Assembly: GCA_001899255.1 (NCBI GenBank)
Contig: MKVX01000011.1
Location: 248,001 to 312,000 of the forward strand
Source of the DNA: Rhizobiales bacterium 62-47
GTDB lineage: Bacteria; Pseudomonadota; Alphaproteobacteria; Rhizobiales; Xanthobacteraceae
Direction: 5' to 3'
DNA length: 64,000 bases
This document shows positions 18,688 through 29,762 of the stretch, piece after piece. Numbering within the stretch: the stretch's first letter is position 1; each line of letters opens with the position of its first letter. A program made the translations under genes and the position numbers. The notes beneath the pieces are model-generated. The model saw only the letters and a program-made list of their open reading frames with translations, ran no database searches and was not told the origin of the DNA.

Positions 18688-18960
18688 CACGGTTCGCCTG
18701 GCTCCAGAATTGGCAGCAAGATTTGCAGAATATTCCCCATGCACATGCCAGCCGACGGCATCGGGACTTGAGTAATCAGGACGCGCGACAATGCAGTGTT
18801 TGGCCGCTGACCGCAAGCTGACGGGCGCCTTGCCGCACCTCCGCGCGATGCCAGTTCGCCGGCCCCTCAACCGGCGCGATTATCCGGCCTGAAGACGCTT
18901 TCAGTGTGGCGGCATCGTGACCGCCGCCACGCGAGGAACCAAACCGCTCACGCGTTTGTG

Positions 18961-20622
18961 TCACATCGCTTCGTAGTTGGGGCCGCCACCGCCTTCCGGC
19001 GGCACCCATGTAATGTTGCCGTTGGGGTCCTTGATGTCGCAGGTTTTGCAGTGGACGCAATTCTGCGCGTTGATCTGAAAACGCGGACCGGAAGCCTCTT
19101 CGACCCATTCGTAAACGCCTGCGGGGCAATAGCGATTCGACGGGCCGGCATAGACATCGTGCTCGGACGATTTCTGCAAGGCCAGGTCGGCAACCTTGAG
19201 ATGCACCGGCTGGTCTTCCTCATGATTGGTGTTGGAGAGGAACACCGACGACAGCTTGTCGAAGGTCAGCTTGCCGTCCGGCTTCACCGGCGCGATCGGC
19301 GCATGCGCCTTGGCCGCGTCGAGCGTCTTGCGGTCCGGCTTGGAATGCGACTGCGTGCCGAACAGCGAGAAGCCGAACAGCGTGTTGGTCCACATATCGA
19401 GACCGCCCAGCGCCACGCCGACGACGGTGCCGAACTTCGACCATAGCGGCTTAACGTTGCGCACGCGGAACAGATCCTTGCCGACGGCAGACTCGCGCCA
19501 CGCGTTCTCGTATTCGACCAGTTCGTCGTTGGCGCGCTCGGCCGCCAGTGCGGCGGCGACGTGCTCCGCCGCCAGCATGCCGGTGCCCATGGCGTTGTGC
19601 ACACCCTTGATGCGCGGCACGTTGACGAAGCCGGCGGCGCAGCCGATCAGCGCGCCACCGGGGAAGCTCAGCCGCGGTACCGACTGATAGCCGCCTTCGG
19701 TGATGGCGCGCGCGCCGTAGGCCAGACGCTTGCCGCCCTCGAACACGCCGCGGATGGACGGATGCGTCTTGAAGCGCTGGAATTCATCGAACGGCGACAG
19801 ATACGGATCGTCGTAATTGAGATGCACGACGAAGCCGACCGCGACGCGATTGTCGTCGTAGTGATAGAGGAACGAGCCGCCGCCGGTCGAATTGTTCAGC
19901 GGCCAGCCGAACGAATGCTGGATCAGGCCTTTCTGATGCTTGGCCGGATCGATCTGCCAGACCTCTTTCAGGCCGATGCCGAATTTCGGCGGCTCGCTGC
20001 TCTTGTCGAGTTGATACTTGGCGATCAGCTGCTTGGTCAGGCTGCCGCGCGCGCCTTCGGCGAACAGCGTGTACTTGCCGAGCAATTCCATGCCGCGCGT
20101 ATACGACGCCTTGTGCGTGCCATCCTTGGCGATGCCCATGTCGCCAGTGGCGATGCCGCGCACCTCGCCGCTGTCGCCATAGATCACTTCGGCGGCAGCG
20201 AAGCCCGGATAGATTTCGACGCCGAGCGCTTCGGCTTTCGCACCCAACCAGCGGCACACCATGCCGAGCGAACCGATGTAGCAGTGATGATTGTTCATCA
20301 GCGGCGGCATCATGAAATTCGGTAACCGGATGGCGCCGCCGGCGGTCATCCAGTAGAAGCGATCGTCCTTCACCTGAGTCTTGAGCGGGCAATCGGCATC
20401 GTCGCGCCAGTCCGGCACCAGCTTGTCGAGACCGGCCGGATCGATCACCGCACCGGACAGAATATGCGCGCCGACTTCAGAACCTTTCTCGACGACGACG
20501 ATGGAGAGATCGGCGTTGAGTTGCTTGAGCCGGATCGCCGCGCTCAGGCCGGAGGGTCCGGCGCCGACGATGACGACATCGAATTCCATGGACTCGCGGG
20601 GCGGCAATGGTTCGGTGCTCAT
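18961..20622 (-). CDS. Electron transfer flavoprotein-ubiquinone oxidoreductase
   Basis: ETF-QO passes electrons from reduced electron transfer flavoprotein (fatty acid and amino acid oxidation) to ubiquinone at the inner membrane face. The 553 residues begin with an FAD-binding dinucleotide fold, VVIVGAGPSGLSAAIRL, followed by the RGSLTKQL segment and the membrane-associated quinone region. The C-terminal ferredoxin-like domain has cysteines 499, 522, 525 and 528 (CPAGVYEW and CVHCKTC) for one 4Fe-4S cluster. It is a single gene, divergent from the uracil-DNA glycosylase. Confidence 0.95.
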   Translation of the reverse strand: MSTEPLPPRESMEFDVVIVGAGPSGLSAAIRLKQLNADLSIVVVEKGSEVGAHILSGAVIDPAGLDKLVPDWRDDADCPLKTQVKDDRFYWMTAGGAIRLPNFMMPPLMNNHHCYIGSLGMVCRWLGAKAEALGVEIYPGFAAAEVIYGDSGEVRGIATGDMGIAKDGTHKASYTRGMELLGKYTLFAEGARGSLTKQLIAKYQLDKSSEPPKFGIGLKEVWQIDPAKHQKGLIQHSFGWPLNNSTGGGSFLYHYDDNRVAVGFVVHLNYDDPYLSPFDEFQRFKTHPSIRGVFEGGKRLAYGARAITEGGYQSVPRLSFPGGALIGCAAGFVNVPRIKGVHNAMGTGMLAAEHVAAALAAERANDELVEYENAWRESAVGKDLFRVRNVKPLWSKFGTVVGVALGGLDMWTNTLFGFSLFGTQSHSKPDRKTLDAAKAHAPIAPVKPDGKLTFDKLSSVFLSNTNHEEDQPVHLKVADLALQKSSEHDVYAGPSNRYCPAGVYEWVEEASGPRFQINAQNCVHCKTCDIKDPNGNITWVPPEGGGGPNYEAM

Positions 20623-20749
20623 GTTATGATCCCAGGCAATCCTTCGAGAACGCTTCTAAATACTCTTGTTTCCGATTTTTTCGCCAAGAACAACCATGGA
20701 ATGCACGGAGAATATTTCACCCCACGGCGATCCGTCCTAAGATTAGAAT

Positions 20750-21601
20750 ATGAGCATGTCTTCCCCACCACGCCCTGAACCGAGCCCCAGCGTCCGCGAA
20801 CTGCTCGCTTTTTATGTCGAAGCGGGGGTCGATTGTGCGTTGCTCGACGAGACAGTCGATCGGCTTGCGGAACAGGATGTGCCGCGCCCGACATCCGATG
20901 TCGTCGCGCCACCCGCGCCCGCGCCGCAAATATTGCGGCGGGCGGAAACAGCCGCGCCGCGCACGACGGCTGCGCCGCCACCCGCTCCCGATGTCGCCAT
21001 CGTTTCGGCGCGCGAAGCGGCGCGCACCGCGCCGACGCTCGAAGCCTTGCGTGCGCTGATGGAGAATTTCGACGGTTGCCCGCTGAAGACGACGGCAACG
21101 CGGCTGGTGTTCGCCGATGGCAACCCACAGGCGCGGGTGATGTTCGTCGGCGAAGCCCCCGGCCGCGACGAGGATCTGTCCGGCCTGCCGTTCGTCGGCC
21201 GTTCCGGCAAACTGCTCGACCTGATGATCGCCGCGATCGGCCTCGACCGCACCACCGCCTACATCGCCAACGTCATTCCGTGGCGGCCGCCGGGCAACCG
21301 CGATCCGTCGCCGCAGGAGACGCAGATCTGCCTGCCCTTCATTAAGCGCCAGATCGAACTGGTGAACCCCGACGTGCTGGTGTGCCTCGGCAAACCCTCG
21401 TCGCAGGCCGTGCTGAACCTCAAGGACGGCATCATGCGCATGCGCGGCCGCTGGTACGACTACGATACCGGCACGCGCAGCATTCGCGCCATGGCGACGT
21501 TCCATCCGGCCTATCTGCTGCGCCAGCCGATCTACAAGCGCATGGCATGGCAGGATCTGCGCGCGGTCGCCAAGGCGTTGCAGGAAGCGGCAACATCCTG
21601 A
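20750..21601 (+). CDS. Uracil-DNA glycosylase, family 4-like
   Basis: Removes uracil from DNA in base excision repair. The catalytic domain starts near residue 95. Motif A is [10 protein letters not shown] (133-142), followed by [13 protein letters not shown]; motif B is HPAYLLR (252-258). The N-terminal 90 residues are a Pro/Ala-rich extension with a short helical start ([14 protein letters not shown]). Family 4 enzymes usually carry four cysteines for a 4Fe-4S cluster; here Cys110, 194 and 212 are seen, but the position in the PPGNR segment is Trp178, so the cluster may be absent or altered. The gene is divergent from ETF-QO with a 127-bp AT-richer promoter gap. Confidence 0.85.
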   Translation: MSMSSPPRPEPSPSVRELLAFYVEAGVDCALLDETVDRLAEQDVPRPTSDVVAPPAPAPQILRRAETAAPRTTAAPPPAPDVAIVSAREAARTAPTLEALRALMENFDGCPLKTTATRLVFADGNPQARVMFVGEAPGRDEDLSGLPFVGRSGKLLDLMIAAIGLDRTTAYIANVIPWRPPGNRDPSPQETQICLPFIKRQIELVNPDVLVCLGKPSSQAVLNLKDGIMRMRGRWYDYDTGTRSIRAMATFHPAYLLRQPIYKRMAWQDLRAVAKALQEAATS

Positions 21602-21631
21602 AACGCACGCAATGCCGGCAAGGCGGGCGCG

Positions 21632-21647
21632 CTCCCCCTTGGGGGAG
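21632..21647. terminator. Short GC hairpin after the uracil-DNA glycosylase gene
   Basis: CTCCCCC and GGGGGAG pair over seven bases with a two-base gap, 30 bp after the stop. It is a minimal member of the family D hairpins; there is no U tract. Confidence 0.35.
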
Positions 21648-21660
21648 GTGACCCTCGCGC

Positions 21661-21765
21661 CTCATCTTGAGGTGCGCGCACTTGCGAGCCTCGAAGGATG
21701 GCTACGCCCATCCGCCCGTCATCCTTCGAGGCTCGCCGCAAGAGCGGCTCGCACCTCTGGATGAC
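21661..21765. repeat. Family A palindromic intergenic repeat, copy 3
   Basis: Outer arms CTCATCTTGAGGTGCG and CGCACCTCTGGATGAC and inner arms GAGCCTCGAAGGATGG and CATCCTTCGAGGCTCG give a long two-level palindrome. It fills the gap between the convergent UDG and GT39 genes. Confidence 0.8.
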
Positions 21766-21786
21766 GAACCATCGTCCCTAATAGTA

Positions 21787-23307
21787 CTACGGCGTCCGCG
21801 GCCGCACGATGGCCCAGCCGATCCGCAGCGGCGCCTGACGGCCGTCGATCACTCGGTCGAACACCTGCGGCACTTCCGGCACCAGACCGGGGAACTGTTT
21901 GACAAGGTCCGCCGGCGGCGTGCCTGCGGTATCCGCCGCGCGCCAGACCACCACGCCGCCGAGTTCGTTGAAATTCGCCGGCGTCGGCCACGGCCCGTGC
22001 TGCGGGCGGGGCGTCAGCAACGGTTGCGGCCGCGCCGCGCCCATCGCGATCAACATCGCCAGTTGCGTATCGCCCGCCACCACCGGCAACGGCCTGTTGG
22101 TGCGGCGCTGGAAACTGTCGCCAAAGAAGCGGGCAATTTTGTTTGCCGGCAGCGTCGTCGCCACCTCGTTGCCGCCCAGCCACGGCTGCACCAGCGTCGC
22201 CGCCGCGATCATCAAGGCCGGCGCGGCAATCGCCGCGGCCCACGCCGTGCGCAGAATGCGCTGCCGCCGCAGATGGATCATGTCGCCGCTGGCAACGACC
22301 ACCGCAAGCCCCGACAACAACAGCGCGATCCCCGCCCCGCCAGCGACCTGCGCAAAGCCGAACAACGCGGCGACGATGCTGCCAAGCAGCGCCGGCGCCA
22401 CTGCGAAGAACGCCACGAATTGCCAGGCCAGCGCATCGACCGGCGAACGAAACACCGTCGGAACGGTCTCGCGGCTGCGCAGGATCGTGCGATGCATCAG
22501 CGCCGAATTGAGGATGACCAGCAGCACGATGCCGGCCAGCGCGATCACCAGCCCGACAAGCAACCAGCCCCAGGCGCGCGCCAGCGCGGCCGCATCGCCC
22601 GCCAGCGTCCACTTCGGCAGCGTCAGGGCCTCGGCGCGCAGCAGCCAGACGAGATACGGAAACACCAGTACGACGATCACCAGCAAGGCGAACAACGGAT
22701 CGAACGACATCAGCGTCCGCCGCCCGCGCGCGGTCAACAGCGCAAACACCGCCAGCAACAGCAGCAACCCCGGCGCGGCGTAGGTCGTGAGCAGCAACAG
22801 GCCGGCTTCGATCGACAGCGCGAACCACGCGTTGCGGCTGCCCTGCCCGATCACCTGCCACGCGTGCAACAGGATCAGCGCCCACAGCGGACACGCCAGC
22901 ACCAGCGGGCCGAATTCGAGACCGGGGAAACTGAACGCGGTGACCGTCTGCGTCAGCAGCACCGCGATCACCGCATGCTGCTCGCCGACGATGCGCGCCG
23001 CCAGGCCATACAGCGCGGCAAAGGTCGCGACGAAGCACAACTGCGCCAGCAGGTAGACGCCGAACACATGACCGCCCGCCAGCCGGAACGCCGCATCGGC
23101 GAGCCAGAACGCCAGCGGCGGGCCAAGCTCGCTGCCGACCTGATATTGATGACCGTAAGCCAGCACGGTTGCGAGATCGCCCGGCGGGCTGCCGTAGAAC
23201 ATCAACGGCACCAGCAGCCACAGCGTCGCCTGCGCCAGCACAACGATCCAGAACACCAGGCGAGGCCGGGCGCGGATCAACTCAACGATCAGGGAGGTAA
23301 ATCGCAT
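21787..23307 (-). CDS. Glycosyltransferase family 39 (ArnT/PMT-like) membrane protein
   Basis: A 506-residue polytopic protein with about eleven hydrophobic segments. The first periplasmic loop carries the pattern YGSPPGDLATVLAYGHQYQ, ending GSELGPPLAFWL, matching GT39 transferases that move a sugar from a polyprenyl-phosphate carrier to lipid or protein on the periplasmic side. The C-terminal soluble part follows FFGDSFQRRTNRPL. Acceptor and sugar cannot be deduced. The chosen ATG at 23307 starts directly before the first membrane helix; the upstream extension is basic and unlikely. It is followed by a family A repeat. Confidence 0.75.
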   Translation of the reverse strand: MRFTSLIVELIRARPRLVFWIVVLAQATLWLLVPLMFYGSPPGDLATVLAYGHQYQVGSELGPPLAFWLADAAFRLAGGHVFGVYLLAQLCFVATFAALYGLAARIVGEQHAVIAVLLTQTVTAFSFPGLEFGPLVLACPLWALILLHAWQVIGQGSRNAWFALSIEAGLLLLTTYAAPGLLLLLAVFALLTARGRRTLMSFDPLFALLVIVVLVFPYLVWLLRAEALTLPKWTLAGDAAALARAWGWLLVGLVIALAGIVLLVILNSALMHRTILRSRETVPTVFRSPVDALAWQFVAFFAVAPALLGSIVAALFGFAQVAGGAGIALLLSGLAVVVASGDMIHLRRQRILRTAWAAAIAAPALMIAAATLVQPWLGGNEVATTLPANKIARFFGDSFQRRTNRPLPVVAGDTQLAMLIAMGAARPQPLLTPRPQHGPWPTPANFNELGGVVVWRAADTAGTPPADLVKQFPGLVPEVPQVFDRVIDGRQAPLRIGWAIVRPRTP

Positions 23308-23442
23308 GAACCGCCAAAGATGAGGATCGAACGCGCGGACCGAGGACGCCGCCGCCAGCAAGGGCCCGTCCCTCGCTCGCCGCAACCGCCAGCGCATGTG
23401 AGCATCAAGTGATAAAGCCCGGCGCGCGGCGAGGCAACTCGG

Positions 23443-24168
23443 TTAGCTCGCGGCGGCCTCGACGATGAACGGTGTCTCTCGCAGCAGGGTAGCACCCGTC
23501 CCATGCTTTTCATGCGCGGCCATCACCGGCGCGAACGAACGGCGATGATGCACGGTAGGGCCAAGCCGATCGAGAGCGTCGAGATGCGCGGGAACGCCAT
23601 ACCCCATATGGGATTCGAAGCCGTAGCCGGGATGATCCAGTGCCAGCTTGCACATCAACCGGTCGCGCGACACCTTGGCGATAATCGACGCCGCCGCAAT
23701 CGACAGCACGAGGGCATCGCCGCCGATCACCGCTTCGCAGTCGCACGGCGTATCGAGCTTGTCGCGGCCATCGACCAGCACATGCTTCGGCATTTCCGGC
23801 AAGGCGTGGACAGCGCGCGCCAGCGCCCATAACGACGCGCGCAGGATATTGTCGCGGTCGATCCGCGCCGGAGATGCGAAGGCAACCGCGAACGCCGCCG
23901 TCGCGCAGATCTGCTCGAACAGCTGTTCGCGCCTGCCGGGCGTCAGTTTCTTGGAATCGTCGAGTCCCTGCGGGATCCGCTTCGGATCGAGCACCACGGC
24001 GGCAGCCACTACCGGACCGGCCAGCGGGCCGCGTCCCGCCTCGTCGCAACCGGCGACCGGCCAGACGCCGCGCTTGCGCAGCGCGCGTTCGCGCGTGAAG
24101 GTCGGCATCACGGCGAGGACCGTTTTCCTCGCCTTTGCGGCCGACGGTGGTGCTTTTCCCCGAATCAT
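23443..24168 (-). CDS. rnhB: Ribonuclease HII
   Basis: Cleaves the RNA strand of RNA-DNA hybrids and removes single ribonucleotides from DNA. The active-site triad appears as Asp42-Glu43 in [20 protein letters not shown] and Asp133 in [21 protein letters not shown] is also conserved. 241 residues are predicted from the ATG at 24168; the ATG at 24108 ([15 protein letters not shown]) is an equally plausible start. It lies about 90 bp downstream of the radical SAM gene on the same strand. rnhB near ccrM is a known alphaproteobacterial neighbourhood; here ccrM is 4 kb away. Confidence 0.93.
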   Translation of the reverse strand: MIRGKAPPSAAKARKTVLAVMPTFTRERALRKRGVWPVAGCDEAGRGPLAGPVVAAAVVLDPKRIPQGLDDSKKLTPGRREQLFEQICATAAFAVAFASPARIDRDNILRASLWALARAVHALPEMPKHVLVDGRDKLDTPCDCEAVIGGDALVLSIAAASIIAKVSRDRLMCKLALDHPGYGFESHMGYGVPAHLDALDRLGPTVHHRRSFAPVMAAHEKHGTGATLLRETPFIVEAAAS

Positions 24169-24257
24169 GCCGCGATGGTGCGCAGATGGGTCCCCCGGCG
24201 CAACCGGGAACTGGCAATCATGCCCGCTATTCAGACTGCAGCGATCAAGCCGCGACC

Positions 24258-25418
24258 CTAGAACAGCGTCAACTGCTGCCCGCTGCGCGACGGCCGCGCG
24301 AAATGATCGGTGGTCAGTTTCGAGCGGCGCTTGTTGAGGCCAAGCTTCTCGCAGGCGACCTCGAAGCGCCGGCCGATCATCCACGCCATCGGGCCGGTGC
24401 CCTTCATGCGGGTGCCCCATTGCGAATCGTAGTCGCGGCCGCCGCGCATCTCGCGGATCAGCGTGAAGACATGGCGGTAGCGATCCGGATAATTGGCCAT
24501 CAGCCATTCGCGAAACAGGTCGCGCACTTCGAGCGGCAGCCGAAGCAGCACGTAGCTGGCTTCCTTGACGCCGGCATGGGCCGCCGAATCGAGGATGCGT
24601 TCGATCTCCGCATCGTTCAGCGCCGGAATCACCGGCGCCACCATCACCGTGGTCGGGATGCCTGCCGCCGACAGCTGCCGCAAGGCTTCCAGCCGTTTCG
24701 GTGGGGTCGATGCCCGTGGCTCCATGGCGCGCGCCAGCTTGGCATCGAGCGACGTCACCGAAATCGCCACCTTGACCAGATTGCGCTGCGCCATCCGCGC
24801 GAGGATATCGATGTCGCGCGTCACCAGCGCCGACTTGGTGACGATGCCGACCGGATGACCGACACGCTCCAGCACTTCGAGAATGCCGCGCATGATTTTA
24901 CGCTCGCGCTCGATCGGCTGATACGGATCGGTGTTGGTGCCGATGGCGATCATCCGCGGTTCGTAGTCCGCCGCCGACAATTCCTTCTCCAGCAACGCCG
25001 GCGCGTCGGGTTTGGCGAACAGCTTCGATTCGAAATCCAGTCCGGGCGACAGGCCCAGATAAGCGTGGGTCGGCCGCGCGAAGCAGTAGACGCAACCGTG
25101 CTCGCAGCCGCGATAGGGGTTGATCGAGCGGTCGAAACCAATGTCCGGCGAGTCGTTACGGGTGATGACCTTGCGCGCGGTATCGAGACCCACCGTGGTC
25201 TTGAACGGCGGCAGTTCGTCCAGGCTCTGCCAGCCGTCGTCGAAGGCCACCCGCGCCTCGGCCTCGAAGCGGCCGCTGTCATTGGATTGCGCACCGCGCC
25301 CGCGCCGCCGCTCGCGGTCGATCGCGATGGCAATCTCGGAAAACGAGGGGGTCGCACCCGCCGGTTCGGAGGGCGCCGTGACCGGCGGGTGCTTGAGGGC
25401 TGTGGAGGCCTTGCTCAT
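24258..25418 (-). CDS. PA0069-family radical SAM protein
   Basis: A spore photoproduct lyase-like radical SAM protein of 386 residues. The cluster motif is Cys105-x3-Cys109-x2-Cys112 in [13 protein letters not shown], preceded by SINPYRGC and followed by [13 protein letters not shown] and the VSVTSLD-like strand [18 protein letters not shown]. The function of this subgroup is not established; it is widespread in proteobacteria. The C-terminus ends GQQLTLF. It may be co-transcribed with rnhB downstream. It is divergent from the GT2-like gene. Confidence 0.85.
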   Translation of the reverse strand: MSKASTALKHPPVTAPSEPAGATPSFSEIAIAIDRERRRGRGAQSNDSGRFEAEARVAFDDGWQSLDELPPFKTTVGLDTARKVITRNDSPDIGFDRSINPYRGCEHGCVYCFARPTHAYLGLSPGLDFESKLFAKPDAPALLEKELSAADYEPRMIAIGTNTDPYQPIERERKIMRGILEVLERVGHPVGIVTKSALVTRDIDILARMAQRNLVKVAISVTSLDAKLARAMEPRASTPPKRLEALRQLSAAGIPTTVMVAPVIPALNDAEIERILDSAAHAGVKEASYVLLRLPLEVRDLFREWLMANYPDRYRHVFTLIREMRGGRDYDSQWGTRMKGTGPMAWMIGRRFEVACEKLGLNKRRSKLTTDHFARPSRSGQQLTLF

Positions 25419-25593
25419 GACGAGACCCTAGCACGTCATGAGAACATATCAAGAACAAACATGACGCTCGCCTGTGGAAAATGCTTCCCCGCCGAAATCG
25501 GGAGTGCCGCAAAAAGCAGCACCGCCACCTGCTGCTTCGTGGCGTCGCGAATGCTAGATGTGCCGACGTCATCCTCCCGGAACCGCACCCGCC

Positions 25594-26160
25594 ATGCTCA
25601 GCGTCATCATTGCCACCGACGGCGTGGAAGCCCCCGTGGTCGCCACGCTGGCGGCGCTGGTGCCGGGCGCGGCCGCAGGCGTCGTGCGCGAGGTCGTGCT
25701 GGTGGATCGCGGCACAAGCGACACCATCGCCCATGTCGCGGACGTCGCTGGCTGCGATTTCCTCGCCTGCGAGGGATCGCGCGGCGCTATGCTGGCGGCT
25801 GGCGCCAGGCGAGCCCGCTCACACTGGCTGATGTTTCTGCTGGCCGGCAGCGTGCTCGACGCCAACTGGATCGACGAGGTCGCGCAGTTCACCCAGAACG
25901 CAGCGCTCGACACCACGCCGCGCGCCGGCATCTTCCGCTACGAACGCTCGCCCTATGCCAACGGCGGTGCTGCGGCATGGCTCAAGCACGCCGCGCGCGC
26001 AATCTCAGGGCCCAAGCCGGATCAGGGCCTCGTCATCCTGCGCAGTCATTACGACAAGCTCGGCGGCCACGACGTCAATGCGTCGAATGCAGAGACCAGG
26101 CTGCTGCGCAAGCTCGGCCGCGCCCGCGTCATGCTGCGCAGTCGCATCACGATGCGCTGA
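25594..26160 (+). CDS. Glycosyltransferase family 2-like protein
   Basis: 188 residues with a GT-A-like start (MLSVIIATDGVEAPVVATLA), then VREVVLVDRGTSDTIAHVA and a CEGSRGAMLAAGARRARSHW segment similar to small bacterial GT2 enzymes. The DxD metal motif is not obvious, and the protein is shorter than typical GT2 enzymes, so catalytic activity is uncertain. The ATG at 25594 starts right at the first beta strand; the in-frame upstream start gives an unlikely basic leader. It is convergent with moaB, 17 bp away. Confidence 0.6.
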   Translation: MLSVIIATDGVEAPVVATLAALVPGAAAGVVREVVLVDRGTSDTIAHVADVAGCDFLACEGSRGAMLAAGARRARSHWLMFLLAGSVLDANWIDEVAQFTQNAALDTTPRAGIFRYERSPYANGGAAAWLKHAARAISGPKPDQGLVILRSHYDKLGGHDVNASNAETRLLRKLGRARVMLRSRITMR

Positions 26161-26177
26161 ACGGACGCCCTATCCCG

Positions 26178-26741
26178 TCAAACCGTCGCGCCCTTGGCCT
26201 TCGGGCGGCGCAGATGTTCGTCGAGCCGCGGCATGATCTCGACGAAGTTGCACGGCCGCGTACGGTAATCGAGCTGAGGCGCGAGGATGCCGTCCCAGCC
26301 GTCCTTGCAGGCGCCGGGCGAGCCCGGCAGGCAGAAGATATAGGTCGCCCCGGTGACGCCGGCGGTGGCGCGGCTCTGGATCGTCGATGTCCCGATCTTG
26401 GCGTGGCTCAACAGATGAAACGCAATCGAGAAACCGTCCATGCGCTTCTCGAACAGCGGCTCGATGGCTTCCGGCGTCACGTCGCGCCCGGTGAAGCCGG
26501 TGCCGCCGGTGGTGATGATGGCATCGACACCCGGATCGGCGACCCACTTGCGGATGATGGCGCGGATCGCCTCGACATCGTCGGTGACGATCTCGCGCGC
26601 GGCGAGCCGATGCCCCGCTGCGGTGAGGCGATCCGCCAGCGTCGCGCCGGACTTGTCGTCGTCGAGCGAGCGCGTGTCGGACACCGTCAGCACCGCGATG
26701 TTGAGGGGTATGAACTGTTTGGATTGGTCGATGGAAGACAT
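26178..26741 (-). CDS. moaB: Molybdenum cofactor biosynthesis protein MoaB
   Basis: A MogA/MoaB-fold protein of 187 residues that binds molybdopterin and probably adenylylates it. Motifs are LNIAVLTVSDTRS, IITTGGTGFTGRDVTPEA (the MPT-binding loop) and the C-terminal IFCLPGSPGACKDGWD. Size and motifs fit MoaB rather than the larger MoeA. No other moa or moe gene lies in the window. A family A repeat lies directly upstream. Confidence 0.9.
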   Translation of the reverse strand: MSSIDQSKQFIPLNIAVLTVSDTRSLDDDKSGATLADRLTAAGHRLAAREIVTDDVEAIRAIIRKWVADPGVDAIITTGGTGFTGRDVTPEAIEPLFEKRMDGFSIAFHLLSHAKIGTSTIQSRATAGVTGATYIFCLPGSPGACKDGWDGILAPQLDYRTRPCNFVEIMPRLDEHLRRPKAKGATV

Positions 26742-26771
26742 GGACTAAACTTTCTCGCCTCGCCCAACGAT

Positions 26772-26881
26772 GTCACCCTGAGGTGCGCGCGTTTTCTTGC
26801 GCGCCTCGAAGGATGCGCCACAGGCGCCCACACTCGTCATCCTTCGAGGCTCGCCGAAGACGGCTCGCAGCTCAGGATGAC
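26772..26881. repeat. Family A palindromic intergenic repeat, copy 4
   Basis: Starts GTCACCCTGAGGTGCG and ends CTCAGGATGAC, with inner arms GCCTCGAAGGATG and CATCCTTCGAGGC. It lies between the metallopeptidase stop and the moaB start, on the same transcription strand. Confidence 0.8.
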
Positions 26882-26899
26882 GGCCGCGGATTAGCTTGC

Positions 26900-27838
26900 T
26901 CACAAATTATCCGTCGCGAAAGTGTTGCACGCCTGCACGGTGCCCTGCTGATAGCCGGTCATGAACCAGCGCTTGCGTTGCGCGGCGGAGCCATGCGTGA
27001 ACGAGTCCGGCACGACGCGCCCGGTGGCCTGCCTCTGCAGTGTATCGTCGCCGATCGCCGAGGCGGTCTGCAACGCCGCGTCGATGTCTCCCGCTTCGAG
27101 GAAGCCCGGCCGCTTCTTCTCCTCGCGATTGACCCAGACGCCCGACAGACAATCCGCCTGCAGTTCGACCTTGACCTGCAGCGCATTGGCTTCGGCCTTG
27201 CTGCCGGCCTGCTGCTGCAGGCGCGTCACGCGCGGCAGGATGCCGAGCAGGTTCTGAATGTGATGCCCTGCTTCGTGCGCGATGATGTAGGCCGCCGTGA
27301 ACTTGCAGGCGTTGCCGGAGCAGCCGTGAAAGCGCGTCTCGACCTGACGGAAGAAGGCGGTGTCGAGGAAGATCTGCCGATCCGGCGGACAATAGAACGG
27401 TCCCATCGCCGATTGCGCCATGCCGCAGCGGCCGCCATTGGTGGCGTTCTTGAACAGCACGATGCGCGGCCCGGTATATTGCTGGCCGCCGGCCTTGAAG
27501 ATTTCGTCCCAGCGATCGTCGATCTCGCCCAGCACACCGGAGATCATGCTGCCCATCTCGTCGCTCGGCGCGCCGGTCTTGGCGGGGCCGGAACGACGAT
27601 CGGTCTGATAGCTCGGCGCTTGCTGACCGCCGGTGAGAATCTCGGCGCCACCGATCAGCAATCGCGGATCGATGCCGAGCGCGTAACCGACGAGGCCGAG
27701 CACGATAATGGTACCGATGCCGAGGCCGCCACCGCCCATCGGCAAACCGAAGCCGCCGCCACCGCCGCCGAATCCGCCGCCGTCGTCATCGCGACGATCG
27801 TCGATGTTGTCGCTGCGGCGGAAGTCATCATAGCGCAT
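26900..27838 (-). CDS. Neutral zinc metallopeptidase, YpfJ family
   Basis: A 312-residue protein. The N-terminus MRYDDFRRSDNIDDRRDD is followed by a Gly-rich stretch and one transmembrane helix (IGTIIVLGLVGYALGI, 41-56). The catalytic motif is HEAGH (188-192) in YIIAHEAGHHIQNLLG, with FYCPPDRQIFLDTAFF upstream and the downstream ELQADCLSGVW segment supplying a further metal ligand. The family is membrane-anchored with a periplasmic metalloprotease domain; its substrates are unknown. The length matches the family. It is divergent from ccrM. Confidence 0.88.
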   Translation of the reverse strand: MRYDDFRRSDNIDDRRDDDGGGFGGGGGGFGLPMGGGGLGIGTIIVLGLVGYALGIDPRLLIGGAEILTGGQQAPSYQTDRRSGPAKTGAPSDEMGSMISGVLGEIDDRWDEIFKAGGQQYTGPRIVLFKNATNGGRCGMAQSAMGPFYCPPDRQIFLDTAFFRQVETRFHGCSGNACKFTAAYIIAHEAGHHIQNLLGILPRVTRLQQQAGSKAEANALQVKVELQADCLSGVWVNREEKKRPGFLEAGDIDAALQTASAIGDDTLQRQATGRVVPDSFTHGSAAQRKRWFMTGYQQGTVQACNTFATDNL

Positions 27839-29222
<1,384 letters not shown>

Positions 29223-29305
29223 TCGCTCTTCACCCCGAGGTGCGACACGCAAAGCGTGGAACCTCGCAGGGTCGATAAACAACCTCATCCACACCCAATA
29301 ACTCC

Positions 29306-29413
29306 GTCATTCCGGGCCTGCGCGTTCTTCACGCGCAGGCCCGGAATCCATACTCCCGGCGGTGGTTATGGATTCCGGGCTCGCTCGCTAAGAAGCTCGC
29401 GCCCCGGAATGAC
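29306..29413. repeat. Family B palindromic intergenic repeat, copy 1
   Basis: Outer arms GTCATTCCGGG and CCCCGGAATGAC; inner arms CCCGGAATCCATA and TATGGATTCCGGG. It matches copy 2 at 46410-46515 almost base for base over long stretches. A partial family A half-element (about 29229-29270) precedes it. Confidence 0.8.
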
Positions 29414-29449
29414 GGAATGAGAGGCGATTCAATCCAACTCGAAAACGGC

Positions 29450-29632
29450 CTAGCTCTGATGCGGGCCGCGCATCTGCTTCATGGCATCGGCGATCTGACG
29501 CCAATTGGCGGCATCGTCGGTCAGTCCGTCCTTTTCCAGCTCCGCTGCCTTCTGGGCCGCTTCAGCAATCGCCGAAGCGCCGCGCTTCGCATAAAGTTTG
29601 CGGGCGTAGTCGTGAATTTCCATGGCGCGCAT
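29450..29632 (-). CDS. Small conserved hypothetical protein
   Basis: A 60-residue, probably helical cytosolic protein (MRAMEIHDYARKLYAKRGAS, then a Glu/Ala/Lys-rich helix and KQMRGPHQS at the end). The ATG at 29632 has GGAGG five bases upstream, which decides the start over both the longer frame and the internal ATG at 29623. Similar proteins occur as hypotheticals in Bradyrhizobium relatives (recollection). It lies between the family B repeat and the GST gene; function unknown. Confidence 0.6.
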   Translation of the reverse strand: MRAMEIHDYARKLYAKRGASAIAEAAQKAAELEKDGLTDDAANWRQIADAMKQMRGPHQS

Positions 29633-29762
29633 GTTGGCCTCCGTCGCTTCTGCCACGCGCCGCAGTGCGCGTAGGGCACAGACTTTCGTCAACACAACGC
29701 GCGCCACCCCCCGGAAGTTGCATCAGGGGGATCGCGAAGTTCCGGCTGGCATGACTCAGCGC

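Noticed and set aside
16894-18771. A 625-codon plus-strand frame opposite the TPR gene
   Set aside because: It is a shadow of the TPR protein gene; no ribosome site or domain.
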